From an uncultured OM182 clade bacterium (GTDB taxonomy: Bacteria; Pseudomonadota; Gammaproteobacteria; Pseudomonadales; Azotimanducaceae), in the NCBI GenBank assembly GCA_905182025.1, contig CAJJAA010000037.1:1-64000 (forward strand): 64,000 nt of DNA, given 5' to 3'. The notes under the pieces are model-generated. The model was given only the letters and a program-made list of their open reading frames with translations, was not told where the DNA came from and did not search any database. The position numbers and the translations under genes were made by a program. Shown here one piece after another: positions 53,226 through 62,612 of the stretch (position 1 is its first letter; each line of letters opens with the position of its first letter).

Positions 53226-53789
53226 ATGATGTAATCAACGGCCGCGCTGACATTCGTTTGTGCTTTCTATCTTACCGCTTGTGGCGGCGATGGCAGCAGC
53301 TAAAAAACAGCATCCACCCCCCGTACGACGAGTTTCACAATAGCGGCTACGACGACACCAATAACCGATGCTACAAACACCACTGGCGCGACGGCTGTCC
53401 CCTGCAGCGCGGTATTGTTTTCTATACCTTCACTTCCCGAAGTTTATGTAAACCGCGTAAAAGCAGCTTACGAAACGGGCTGCGAATACCTCGGCGACAT
53501 ACAACCAATGGAAGTTTGGTTAACCAGCAACGACGAAACCGAAGCCCAAGCGTTAAGAAATCAGTGGTGCACTCATCGCCAAGGTAGCGATCCCGGATTT
53601 TTAACGCGCGGGTGTGAACGTTCACAAATCGGGGTTGGGCTGGCCAATTATGTATTTTAATCTGATCTGTACTATAGCGGTCTTAACTACGATCACCATC
53701 AACCTAACCTTTCAGCATTCTCAGCTGATAACCCCGACGACTTATCGGCAGAGTACGTCACCATTCATGAGGTTTTCTCCTTTTCTTAG
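53226..53789 (+). pseudogene. Decayed secreted lipoprotein gene
   Basis: A single frame starts at ATG ATG, meets TAA at 53232, continues with TAALTFVCAFYLTACGGDGSS, meets TAA at 53301, and reads on for over 350 bases of protein-like sequence to a third TAA at 53658 and beyond to a TAG at 53787. The segment LTACGG is a classical lipobox. The first two stops sit where an AAA Lys codon would give a normal signal peptide and linker. The remaining sequence includes VYVNRVKAAYETGCEYLGD and, past the third stop, SADNPDDLSAEYVTIHEVF. I do not recognise the family. The gene looks inactivated by several point mutations. Confidence 0.7.
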
Positions 53790-54301
53790 CCCTGCGACCT
53801 CAAAGACTGCCATCTCAAAATGTTCCAAGTGGTTAATTCAGGTGGCAGAAAATAGAAGTCCCGCTGACAGCTAGCTTGCAATCCCGCCACGCGAGATCCT
53901 GTAATTTCAGGCTCTCCTACACCCTATAAACGGCAATCTCTCAAACATTTATAAGAGATTGTCTTCTGTCATCTGTGCTTTTGATGATCAGTCTGCAGCT
54001 TGGATTCCCAAAAATTGTTTTGTTGACACTAAGAATATGTTCATAAGTGTTGGGAAAATAGTGAATCACTAGGCCGCTTCTAAAGCTAAGGTCCGCTGGA
54101 CAGGATAAATAAGATAGAGTCATCTGAATCCTAACGAAGATGCTTTTTCCAACTTGGGTAAATACACTGTATATTAAATATCATATGCGATTTTTAGGTA
54201 GCAGAACACTGATCGTTAAAGCGAGCATCTATTACTATACGGCTGCTCGCAATTTTATCTTTACTGCGGTTTCCTCTCTAACAAATTCATAAGGGGCTCT
54301 C
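53790..54301. other. Non-coding stretch before DUF805 gene
   Basis: About 510 bp with no supported gene. The first part may contain further remnants of the decayed lipoprotein gene in another frame. It is AT-rich near 54000-54200. AAGGGG near 54290 is the ribosome site of the DUF805 gene. Confidence 0.4.
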
Positions 54302-54734
54302 ATGGGTGAAATTTTTAGTAACTTCCGGTTTTCCATCCGGAGCGGGTTCAGGAATTACTTTAACTTTGGTGGAAGAACAAACATCTCAGAGTTTTGGTAT
54401 TTCATGTCTTTTTCCTTTCTAGCTTACGCTGTGGTTTGGCTTATCGACGATTTATTCCTACCACCTCTAGTCACTTTAAAAGACCTGCCTTTTGGAAATT
54501 TCCTCCCAGGTGGTTATTGGGACGATAAAGTAGGCTTGGCAGTTCTGGCTTATCGCCCGGTTATGGCGATACCGACTCTTTCAGTTACTGTCAGACGACT
54601 ACATGATGTCGGTAAGAGTGGGTGGTGGTGTTGGCTTTGGTTCTGTACCAGTCGTTGGGTGGTTTTGGCTAATACCTTGGTTAACAAGACCAAGTGCTCC
54701 AACTGTGGGTATCCATGACGCATTCGTTCCGTAA
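54302..54734 (+). pseudogene. DUF805 membrane protein gene with a frameshift
   Basis: The annotated frame (138 codons) has the DUF805 start FNFGGRTNISEFWYFMSF and the conserved RRLHDVGKSGWW near residue 104, but then turns into CTSRWVVLANTLVNK. In the +1 frame from about 54645 the expected C-terminal membrane segment appears, VPVVGWFWLIPWL, and runs to a stop at 54732-54734. A single inserted base around 54631-54645 explains this. The N-terminal part has a ribosome site (AAGGGG). It is either a recently inactivated gene or a sequencing error. Confidence 0.72.
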
Positions 54735-54835
54735 GACCATATGAAAATGGCAAGGAACATGGGTTGGAGGGCAAAGTGTCTTAACCTCCACCAGTGGCGC
54801 TGTCATTATCTGCCTCCCAAAGAAAGTAACATCTC

Positions 54836-56206
54836 ATGAGTACGCAAAGTGTCCAGGATCAAGAAGCCTCCACTGATGCAATCGAAGGCGCTATTGTTCC
54901 TACGTTTTTTAAGTACCTAGTCCCGTCTTTGGTGGGATTAATCGCCATGACCTCTGCTTCTCTGGTCGATGGTTTTTTCATTGGTAATTACGTTGGCATC
55001 GCTGCGCTCGCGGCAGTCAATCTCATCATTCCCATTATGACGATCCTATTTGGTGTTGGCATGATGTTGTCTATCGGTGGCTCTGTGCGGGGCGGTAAAT
55101 ATTTAGGCGAGGGCAATGTAGAGGCTGCGTCAGCAATTTTCAGCAAGACGCTCATTTCGCTTGCCATTTATGGGTTTATAGTTATTTCCCTAGGCCTGGT
55201 TTTTGAAGAAGAAATATTCACAGGACTAGGGGCGACGCAAGAGCTTTTTCCCATCATGGGCGAGTACTATCGAATCATCATGCCGTTCTTTCTTGCTCAG
55301 TTTGCGATGATAGCCTTGTACTTTTTTATTCGTTTGGACGGCCTTCCTAACTTAGCTGCTGCGTCCTTAGCCGTCGGCGCAGTAATCAACGTCGCGCTGG
55401 ATTATCTATTTGTCGCAGTCTATGACTGGGGTTTGACTGGCGCCGCATTCGCAACTGGCATTTCACAAACCATACCTTTACTGGTGATGCTGTATTACTT
55501 TTTTTGGCCAAAACGAAGATTGAAATTCAGTTTCGGGCAAAAAAACTGGAAAGAAATTTTTCAGGCCGCCTATAACGGTGTCTCAGAATTCATTAACGAA
55601 ATCTCTGGCGGAATTATCGCCTTCATCTTCAACTGGATGATGATTCAGCGTGGCGGCATCGACGGGGTTGCTGCCATTACCGTGGTAAACTATCTCCTAA
55701 TGCTTGGCTTTATGGTCTTCTTCTCTATCTCAGATACCATTCAAGTCATGCTGTCACAAAATTTTGGAGCCAGACAAACAAAACGTATAGAAGACTTCTT
55801 GAAAACCGCGTCCTGGCTCATTTTATTGGTGAGTGGGATTTTTATTACTGCATTGCTCACGTTGAGCGAGCCGCTCATTTTGCTATTCGTGGATGATCAA
55901 AGCGGTGAAAAAATGTTGGCAATGGCAACGGAGTTAATGGCGTACGTTTGGCCGGTGTTTCTTTTTAGTGGCGCCAACATGCTGATATCGGGTTATCTCA
56001 CCGCCATACATCTGCCGTTTCAGTCGGGTATAGTAGCACTGTGCCGCAGTTTGATCCTGCCGGCTGGCTTTTTGTTCTTGCTATACATTGTATCGAGTGA
56101 CTATCGTTTCGTTGCAGCACTCTCTTTGGCAGAAGGAGTGACCTTCGTCATCGCTTTTATAATATTTCTCAGGCACACACCTTATAAAGAGGTATTGCCA
56201 AATTAA
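54836..56206 (+). CDS. MATE family efflux transporter
   Basis: A 456-residue MATE carrier with about 12 membrane segments, the second in the window. SLVDGFFIGNYVGIAALAAVNL near residue 41 and VGMMLSIGGSVRGGKYLGEGN near residue 75 are typical of the DinF/NorM-like group. The gene looks intact and lies between two decayed genes. It is followed by a 500-bp stretch without a gene. Substrate unknown. Confidence 0.9.
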   Translation: MSTQSVQDQEASTDAIEGAIVPTFFKYLVPSLVGLIAMTSASLVDGFFIGNYVGIAALAAVNLIIPIMTILFGVGMMLSIGGSVRGGKYLGEGNVEAASAIFSKTLISLAIYGFIVISLGLVFEEEIFTGLGATQELFPIMGEYYRIIMPFFLAQFAMIALYFFIRLDGLPNLAAASLAVGAVINVALDYLFVAVYDWGLTGAAFATGISQTIPLLVMLYYFFWPKRRLKFSFGQKNWKEIFQAAYNGVSEFINEISGGIIAFIFNWMMIQRGGIDGVAAITVVNYLLMLGFMVFFSISDTIQVMLSQNFGARQTKRIEDFLKTASWLILLVSGIFITALLTLSEPLILLFVDDQSGEKMLAMATELMAYVWPVFLFSGANMLISGYLTAIHLPFQSGIVALCRSLILPAGFLFLLYIVSSDYRFVAALSLAEGVTFVIAFIIFLRHTPYKEVLPN

Positions 56207-56673
56207 CTTAACAAGAACTCAAAAACCGACATAATCCCAATCTAAACTGTTGTTGCATTATTCCAAGACGCAAAGGAGCGATCTCATCCGCATCCGATGT
56301 GGGTTGGAAACACAACGGGATAGTTTATAACTCTGCTATGTCTAATTTGCTGTTAATTACTGTCGCGTTGGAATAAACAGGCAGAAACGCGAAAGGCACT
56401 TCGTCGTTAGATGTCCCATTGTTGCTTGTTTTGGAAAGCGGTAGTAAAGAAGGTAGGAGTATCAGCGTAGTTTCTGCCTTTAGTCCTTCTGCGATACGCT
56501 GGCCAGTGAGTCATCTACCAGTCCTGCAGGCCATGATCAAGTGGCGGCGCTCACCAATGCGCTCTATGACATTAGCGATAGCCTGCTATCGGTGCGCGCG
56601 AGGCTGTCGTGGTGCCGGGGCTTGGTCGTGACTCTCAAAATTCATATTTGATGTTCAACTGGACTTTCTTAAT
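56207..56673. other. Gene-free stretch before the Fur-box operon
   Basis: About 467 bp. A short plus-strand frame near 56500-56648 has a protein-like look (SPAGHDQVAALTNALYDIS) without a start codon in a reasonable place, so it may be a remnant. No other feature was seen. Confidence 0.35.
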
Positions 56674-56692
56674 GCGAATGATTATCATTAAG
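56674..56692 (+). promoter_or_regulatory. Fur-box-like operator
   Basis: The 19-mer matches the classical Fur box at 15 of 19 positions and has a perfect 6-1-6 inverted repeat AATGAT-T-ATCATT at its centre. It lies 28 bp before the ATG of the next gene, a position suited to iron-dependent repression. Confidence 0.75.
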
Positions 56693-56719
56693 CTTAACTG
56701 TACAGCAAGAGATTAAAAA

Positions 56720-57211
56720 ATGAATCATGAGCCTAAACCGAGTCCTGACCTCGCAACAACAATAGGCACAACGCCTGAAAATGAGCTGGCCACTGAAGAC
56801 TTATCCTGTGGTGCACAATTGTTTATATGGAGTCTGCGTCATTGGCTCGTGGCCATTCGTATGAAACAACCACCTCCCCTTGCAATGCGTGAAGCCTATC
56901 TGGTTGCAGGATGTGTAGACGCGACAATACTAGTTGATGAACTGATGTGCCTAGTAGGCGTGGCAAGCAAACGGCGCATTGAAATACGTTGTTGTTGCAG
57001 GAAAACACTGAGTCAAGACGAGATGTTATTACTGTCGTGTATGCGATTACTGCAGCAGGATGAATCTCAGAAAGCAGCCGACTTACTTGGCGCTCTCATG
57101 ATGCCGGCATTGAGCAGATCAGTCTGTCGAGTCGCCGATCAATATCGAGTCTTACTCAAAGAAGCGGGGTTGTCTCTAATTGCACCTGCAAAACTTAAAG
57201 TTGTCCTCTAA
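56720..57211 (+). CDS. Conserved hypothetical protein in a putative Fur-regulated operon
   Basis: A 163-residue, helix-rich cytoplasmic protein: CGAQLFIWSLRHWLVAIRMKQ near residue 30 is a conserved-looking amphipathic block, and IEIRCCCRKTLSQDEMLLL near residue 90 holds three consecutive Cys. There is no signal peptide or membrane segment. I recognise no named domain. A Fur-box-like palindrome lies just upstream and a 33-residue membrane peptide gene just downstream (16 bp gap), suggesting an iron-responsive two-gene operon. Function unknown. Confidence 0.65.
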   Translation: MNHEPKPSPDLATTIGTTPENELATEDLSCGAQLFIWSLRHWLVAIRMKQPPPLAMREAYLVAGCVDATILVDELMCLVGVASKRRIEIRCCCRKTLSQDEMLLLSCMRLLQQDESQKAADLLGALMMPALSRSVCRVADQYRVLLKEAGLSLIAPAKLKVVL

Positions 57212-57227
57212 ACCTACTGGCGCTTAA

Positions 57228-57329
57228 ATGAATAATCTCATTCTCCGGTCCATTCAAGTTCTTGGTTTGTTAGTCAAAGTGTTGATCGCAATACTGGCTT
57301 ATATCTATAGCTGGGTGCTTGTACTTTAA
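57228..57329 (+). CDS. 33-residue single-pass membrane peptide
   Basis: An ATG-initiated frame of 33 codons. After the start MNNLILRSIQ comes an almost uninterrupted hydrophobic run (LGLLVKVLIAILAYIYSWV) ending in VLVL. A single Arg and a Lys flank the helix. It follows the putative Fur-regulated gene by 16 bp. The compact size, hydrophobicity and position make it a credible translated small protein, though the ribosome site is weak. Confidence 0.5.
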   Translation: MNNLILRSIQVLGLLVKVLIAILAYIYSWVLVL

Positions 57330-57531
57330 ACCTTCGTTTGCGTCTCTTCTCTTCTTTTGGGCGTGAGGCGAATAAAGACGCCTTCGAGTATTCGTCTTGC
57401 TTTCTCCTGCGTGTAGGACATTTACTGACTAATAAAGCGTGAGCCAGTACATTCGGGTTATCTGACTTGATAGCTTTATCGAATCAACCAGACGTAAGTT
57501 CCGTAATCGCCGGCGCCGCAGCAAACCCCGC

Positions 57532-57759
57532 GCCCCGCGTTCTGCACTCAAGAAAGTCCTGCCCACCTTGGTTGCTGATCTGTCCTATCACGAACTGGAA
57601 ATGCAAGAAGGTGGCTCTGCCTCTGCGCAGTGGATAGCAATGGCACGCACAGAAGATTAGGTGGAGAAGGCAGCGATCGTCGAAGCCTTGCTGCGCTATT
57701 GCGAACTGGACACTCTGGCGATGGTAAGGCTGCTCAAACGCGCGAAAGAATTATCGTAA
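57532..57759 (+). pseudogene. Remnant of a DUF2779-family protein gene (C-terminal part)
   Basis: One frame reads SALKKVLPTLVADLSYHELE, then QEGGSASAQWIAMARTED, a TAG stop at 57658, and then VEKAAIVEALLRYCELDTLAM before the final TAA. The blocks KKVLPTLVADLSY, QEGGSASA and LLRYCELDTLAM are the signatures of the C-terminal nuclease-like half of DUF2779 proteins. The upstream part of the gene (several hundred residues) is absent. This is a truncated, stop-interrupted remnant. Confidence 0.72.
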
Positions 57760-58070
57760 GGAACCAAGATAGGCTAAAAACTCCTTTTCGCAGCCGCAGA
57801 GTTTTCAGGGCAATATCCGGTAACACAAAGTTGCCTCTACAGGCTGTGTACATAAGCTTATTTAGCACAAGCACGGCCAGATTCAACTGATTGGCAGACC
57901 GTATGACGTACTCGACCCGACTACGAGCGCTGCGTTCCTTCCCCAACAGGTCCATACAACAGGCCCGCATATGGGTATGATCTTTTACAAACATCGTGCC
58001 AGGTGTCGCGCTATGTGCTGTGATCCGTATTATGCTGCGACCATTAGTGCGCCTGAAGCAGCAGTCACTC
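57760..58070. other. Gene-free stretch between remnants
   Basis: About 310 bp. A 120-codon minus-strand frame (58096-57734) covers it but shows no recognisable domain, overlaps the DUF2779 remnant and crosses the terminator-like hairpin, so I do not call it. Confidence 0.35.
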
Positions 58071-58100
58071 AACAAAACCATGTTTTGGAAAAACACGGTT
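58071..58100 (-). terminator. Possible terminator after the tpsA locus
   Basis: On the minus strand, an 11-bp stem (AACCGTGTTTT with AAAACATGGTT, one G-T pair) with a 3-base loop is followed by a short T-rich run (TTTTGTT). It lies 19 bp past the stop codon at 58119. Confidence 0.55.
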
Positions 58101-58118
58101 CGTCATGCCTATCTTCGA

Positions 58119-61100
58119 TTAGCAGCCGGGTGTGGTGAGGAGCTTACCCATACTTGCCTTGTTATTTGTATAAGCCGCGGCAGACACATCCAAGGTCGGT
58201 GCTGGAAGGTAGTCTGCCGGATTACGTCGAACCGGATTCATGTTGTCGACTATCAAATAGCTACGATTCTGCAAAGCTGAAGGTGTGCAATTATTTGAGA
58301 CGAACTCTGGCAGCTCTTGGAAACCCGTATTGAGCTCCGCGCTGATAGGGTTCACTGCCTGGTTTGGTGATTCAATTTCTACCGTGCCGTCAATACCACG
58401 CTGCGACGAAGCTGAGATCAGGGTTTCAGTGTCGGCCACGAAGTTATTCGCCACCAGATCAATATTACCACCTGTACCTGCATTAGCCTGAGCGACAATT
58501 TGACTCTGGCGTAGCGTAAACAACTCAGGATCGATGCTAATGTTGCCCCCGCCGCTACTTGCGGTGACGCCGTTTGCAGACGCAGAAATTATACTTTCAT
58601 CAATTCGGATTCGATTCAGTGTCTGTATATTGATACTGCCGCCGCCACTCAGTGCTGAAGTGGTCTGAATTGTGCCGCGGACAATCTGTAGGGTGTCCGA
58701 TACGATCAGAGAGACATCTCCCGCATCACTAAGACCGGTCGCAGAGGAGGAAATGGCCGCTTCGGAAAAAATATCCAGCGTGTTTGCCCTAATGAGAATA
58801 TCGCCGCCAACACCATTTCCTGTTGTATCTGAGGTTATGACGGTCTTATTCAGAAGCGTTGCTGTCGTTGCAGTGATGTCAATTCGGCCGGCATCGCCAT
58901 CACTGTTAGCTGATGCACTTAACGTCGACTGGTTTAACCGGAGTGTCTCGGTCGCAATAACGAGGTCACCACCGGATCCCTGCGTAGTGGTCGCGAGTGT
59001 TATTATGCCATTATCAATGTTTAGGTCACTGTGTGGAGATTGAAATGCTTCCCGCGTCGCCGCTACCACCATTGGATCGACCGTTTAGGTTGCCTTGGTT
59101 GAGAATATCCAACTGATCCGCGGCGATAAAGATAGTGCCTCCGCGGCCCGTACCTTCGGTTTCCGTAACAAGGGTAGATGCATCTACCAGGATCGTGCTG
59201 CCACTTAATAAAATAAACCCCCCTTCACCGGAACCCAGAGTTGAACTATCGATTCTCGTCCCCGTCAAAGAAATATCATCTGCCAGTAGGGTAATATCAG
59301 CGCCTCTCCCTGCGCCTAGAGTTTCGCCTTGAATAATGGCTTAGCCGCAGTAATCGTTTTTGCCGTCAGAATGACGTGTCCGGCATTTCCTGCTGTTAAG
59401 GTTTCGGTTGCGATCAAACTGTTGTCGAGCGTCAATTGAGTCGCCGTGAGGGTCAACTCGCCCGCATCACCCGTGCCACTGATGGCAGAGATATTGACCT
59501 CGCTATCCTGCCCAAGCGTTATTGCAGGCGCCTTGATTTCCACTAGACCACCAGCGCCGCTGCCTAGCGCCTCGGCCTCGATGCGCGCGTTCGTTAGAGT
59601 CAAACGAACGGGTGGCGCTTAAAATAATTTCACCGCCATCACCGCTGCTAAAAGAATCACTCTCTATGGCGCTACCGTCGTCAATACTGATCGTGTCAGC
59701 AGTTAAAGCAATAAAGCCGCCGGCACCGACGCCTCTCTGTCGAGCTGTTGATGAGTGTCCCAGTCAACGTAATATCCTCTGCTGTTAGCGCAATATCGGC
59801 GGCTTTGCCCTCACCAAACGTTTCGCCTTTGATATCGGCATTCACCGCAGTAATCGATGTGCCTGCGATGGTCAGCACCCCGGCATCGCCAGTGCCACTG
59901 ATGGCAGAGATATTGACCTCGCTATCCTGCCCAAGCGTTATTGCAGGCGCCTTGATTTCCACTAGACCACCAGCACCACTGCCTAGCGCCTCCGCCTCAA
60001 TGCGCGCGTTCGTTAGATTAAACGAACGGGTGGCGTTTAAAATAATTTCACCGCCATCACCGCTGCTAAAAGAATCGCTCTCTATGGCGCTACCGCCGTC
60101 AATACTGATCGTGTCGGCAGTTAAAGCAATAAAGCCGCCGGCACCGACGCCCTTTGTGGAGCTATTGATGAGTGTCCCCGTTAAAGCGATATCATCTGCT
60201 GTTAGCGTAATATCGGCGCCATCGCCCTCATCAAATGTTTCGCCTTTGATATCGGCATTCACCGCGGTAATCGTCGTGCCTGCGATGGTCAGCACCCCGG
60301 CATGGCCAGTGCCACTGACGGCAGAGATATTGATCTCGCTATCCTGCCCAAGCGTTATTGCAGGCGCCTTGATTTCAACTAGACCGCCAGCGCCACTGCC
60401 TAGCGCCTCGGCCTCGATGCGCGCGTTGGTCAGATTAAACGAACGGGTGGCGCTTAAAATAGATTTCGCCGCCATCACCGCTGCTAAAAGAATCACTCTC
60501 TATGGCGCTACCGCCGTCAATACTGATCGTGTCGGCAGTTAAAGCAATAAAGCCGCCGGCACCGACGCCCTTCTGTGGAGCTATTGATGAGTGTCCCCGT
60601 TAAAGTAATATCATCTGCTGTTAGCGTAATATCGGCGCCATCGCCCTCACCAAACGTTTCGCCTTTGATATCGGCATTCACCGCCGTAATCGTCGTGCCT
60701 GCGATGGTCAGCACCCCGGCATGGCCAGTGCCACTGACGGCAGAGATATTGATCTCGCTATCCTGCCCAAGCGTTATTGCAGGCGCCTTGATTTCAACTA
60801 GACCACCAGCACCACTGCCTAGCGCCTCGGCCTCGATGCGCGCATTCGTCAGATTAAACGAACGGGTGGCGGTTAAAATAGATTTCACCGCCATCACCGC
60901 TGCTAAAAGAATCACTCTCTATGGCGCTTCCGCCGTCAATACTGATCGTGTCAGCAGTTAAAGCAATAAAGCCGCCGGCTCCGTCGCCCTTTGTGGAGCT
61001 ATTGATGAGTGTCCCCGTTAAAGCAATATCATCTGCTGTTAGCGTAATATCGGCGCCATCGCCCTCACCAAACGTTTCGCCTTTGATATCGGCATTCACC

Positions 61101-62612
61101 GCGGTAATCGTCGTGCCTGCGATGGTCAGCACCCCGGCATCGCCAGTGCCACTGACGGCAGAGATATTGATCTCGCTATCCTGCCCAAGCGTTATTGCAG
61201 GCGCCTTGATTTCAACTAGACCGCCAGCACCACTGCCTAGCACCTCGGCCTCGATGCGCGCGTTGGTCAGATTAAACGAACGGGTGGCGGTTAAAATGAT
61301 CTCGCCGCCATCACCGCTGCTAAAAGAATCGCTCTCTATGGCGCTACCGCCGTCAATACTGATCGTGTCGGCACTTAAAACAATAGAGCCACCGATGCCC
61401 GCGCTAGTTGTACTCGCGTTGACGTCAACATTGCTCCACGCGATAGTTTCACCTTGCATCGATATCTGTCCCGCTTCACCAAGACCTTCCGTTTGTGCTT
61501 TGATTGAAGTTTGGCTAAGACCAATATCGGTTGCGTCGATCGTCAGAGATCCGCCCACCCCGCCACCAAGCGTATCAAGTAGAAATTCAGCATCGGTTAT
61601 GTTGACGTTTTGTGCGGCAATTCTAATGGTTCCGGCGTCACCACCATTATCAAGGGCAGACTTTGAAGAAACGTCGACAGTTGAGCCATTACCAATTGAA
61701 ATCGTCGTAGCATCAAACAAGATGTCACTACCGCTGCCTAACCCCGTCGCCTCACCGCGTATCTCCGCGTTACTCAACGTGATGGTGGAGGCTGTTAGTT
61801 GAACCGTTGCGCCATCTCCCGATCCCTCACTGCCGTATCCTGCTATGAGAGTATCGACCACATAGACAGTGCCGCCCTGAAAAAAGATGCTGCCGCCGAC
61901 GGTTTCAAGCAGGCTATCGGCAACATTAATGTTGCCAAAGGTCGAATCACCCATGCGAACACCAATTTCTCTGGGCGTGTAGATCGGCATCCCTAATGGT
62001 GATGAATTCAGAATTCACGTTCAAGTTGTACTCGGCAGAATCCACGACACCAGAAGGCGCTCGACTGCTATCGATACTAATGGTGCCGCTACTATCACCA
62101 AGAAAGCCAAAAGAAGAGATGTCACTTGTGCTCAAGGTGGACGTCGCAGAGGGGTCGCTGAAATAGCGCGAACCATCGGAAAACTCAATATAATCGGCCG
62201 TCGATAGATGGAAAGTACCATCGATATCCACGACCGCGCCGTTGGTGAATATGAACCCAGCTGGATTAACCAGCCAAAGTGACGCGTTACTAACACTTGA
62301 GGTGATCTTACCTGCAATCGACGACTCGCCGCCCGTTACGCGGCCAACAATATTGCTGATGCTGATCGGACCGGCGAAGTTCGCCTGCTCGCCTAAATCA
62401 ATATTAAATTTATCAAAACTGTGAAATAGATTTTGTCCTGCCTGCTCACCAAGGTCCGCTGTAATATTGTAGGTAAAGCCGCTGCCGGCGGAGACCGAAT
62501 CGCCTGGATTAACAGAGTTTGGTCCCACGGAACCATCGAGTGTGACTTCTGCATATCCGACAGACGCGCTGAGTAATGCTGATATGAGTATTAGAGTCGA
62601 CTTAAAACGCAT
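58119..62612 (-). pseudogene. TpsA-type filamentous haemagglutinin-like exoprotein gene, frameshifted
   Basis: The 5' part (62612-61947) encodes a signal peptide (STLILISALLSASVGYA) and a two-partner-secretion domain (FHSFDKFNIDLGEQANF, then NIVGRVTGGESSIAG and SLWLVNPAGFIF), the hallmarks of TpsA exoproteins. The downstream sequence encodes beta-helix repeats but is split over at least seven frames. Comparison of repeats places insertions of one base at about 61960, 60881, 60573, 60462, 59737, 59597 and 59045, and a deletion near 59335. Total coding length would be about 1490 residues. AGGA precedes the ATG, which overlaps the TpsB stop by 11 bp. The gene appears inactivated, unless the indels are sequencing errors. 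Confidence 0.8.
59460..61372 (-). repeat. Tandem 417-bp repeat within the tpsA gene
   Basis: About 4.6 copies of a unit coding for 139 residues (blocks such as GGFIALTADTISIDGGSAIE and SFNLTNARIEAEALGSGAGG). Units begin at 59701, 60119, 60537 and 60956 and end at 61372, with lengths of 418, 418, 419 and 417 bp. Only the last is a multiple of three; the others carry one, one and two extra bases. A partial, divergent copy extends left to about 59460. Confidence 0.85.

Noticed and set aside
53941-54123. A 60-codon minus-strand frame in the gap before the DUF805 gene
   Set aside because: No start signal, no homology pattern and AT-rich low-complexity context.
57734-58096. A 120-codon minus-strand frame, considered as a transposase remnant
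   Set aside because: No transposase motif could be matched, there are no inverted repeats, and it overlaps the DUF2779 remnant and a terminator-like hairpin.
59460-61372. Considering the repeat array as a CRISPR or other short-spacer array
   Set aside because: Units are 417 bp, directly adjacent and protein-coding, with no short repeat-spacer structure.
58119-62612. Reading the plus-strand frames over the tpsA repeats (for example 60921-61802) as genes
   Set aside because: They are Pro/Ser-rich antisense shadows of the repeat; the minus strand carries the signal peptide and the TPS domain.
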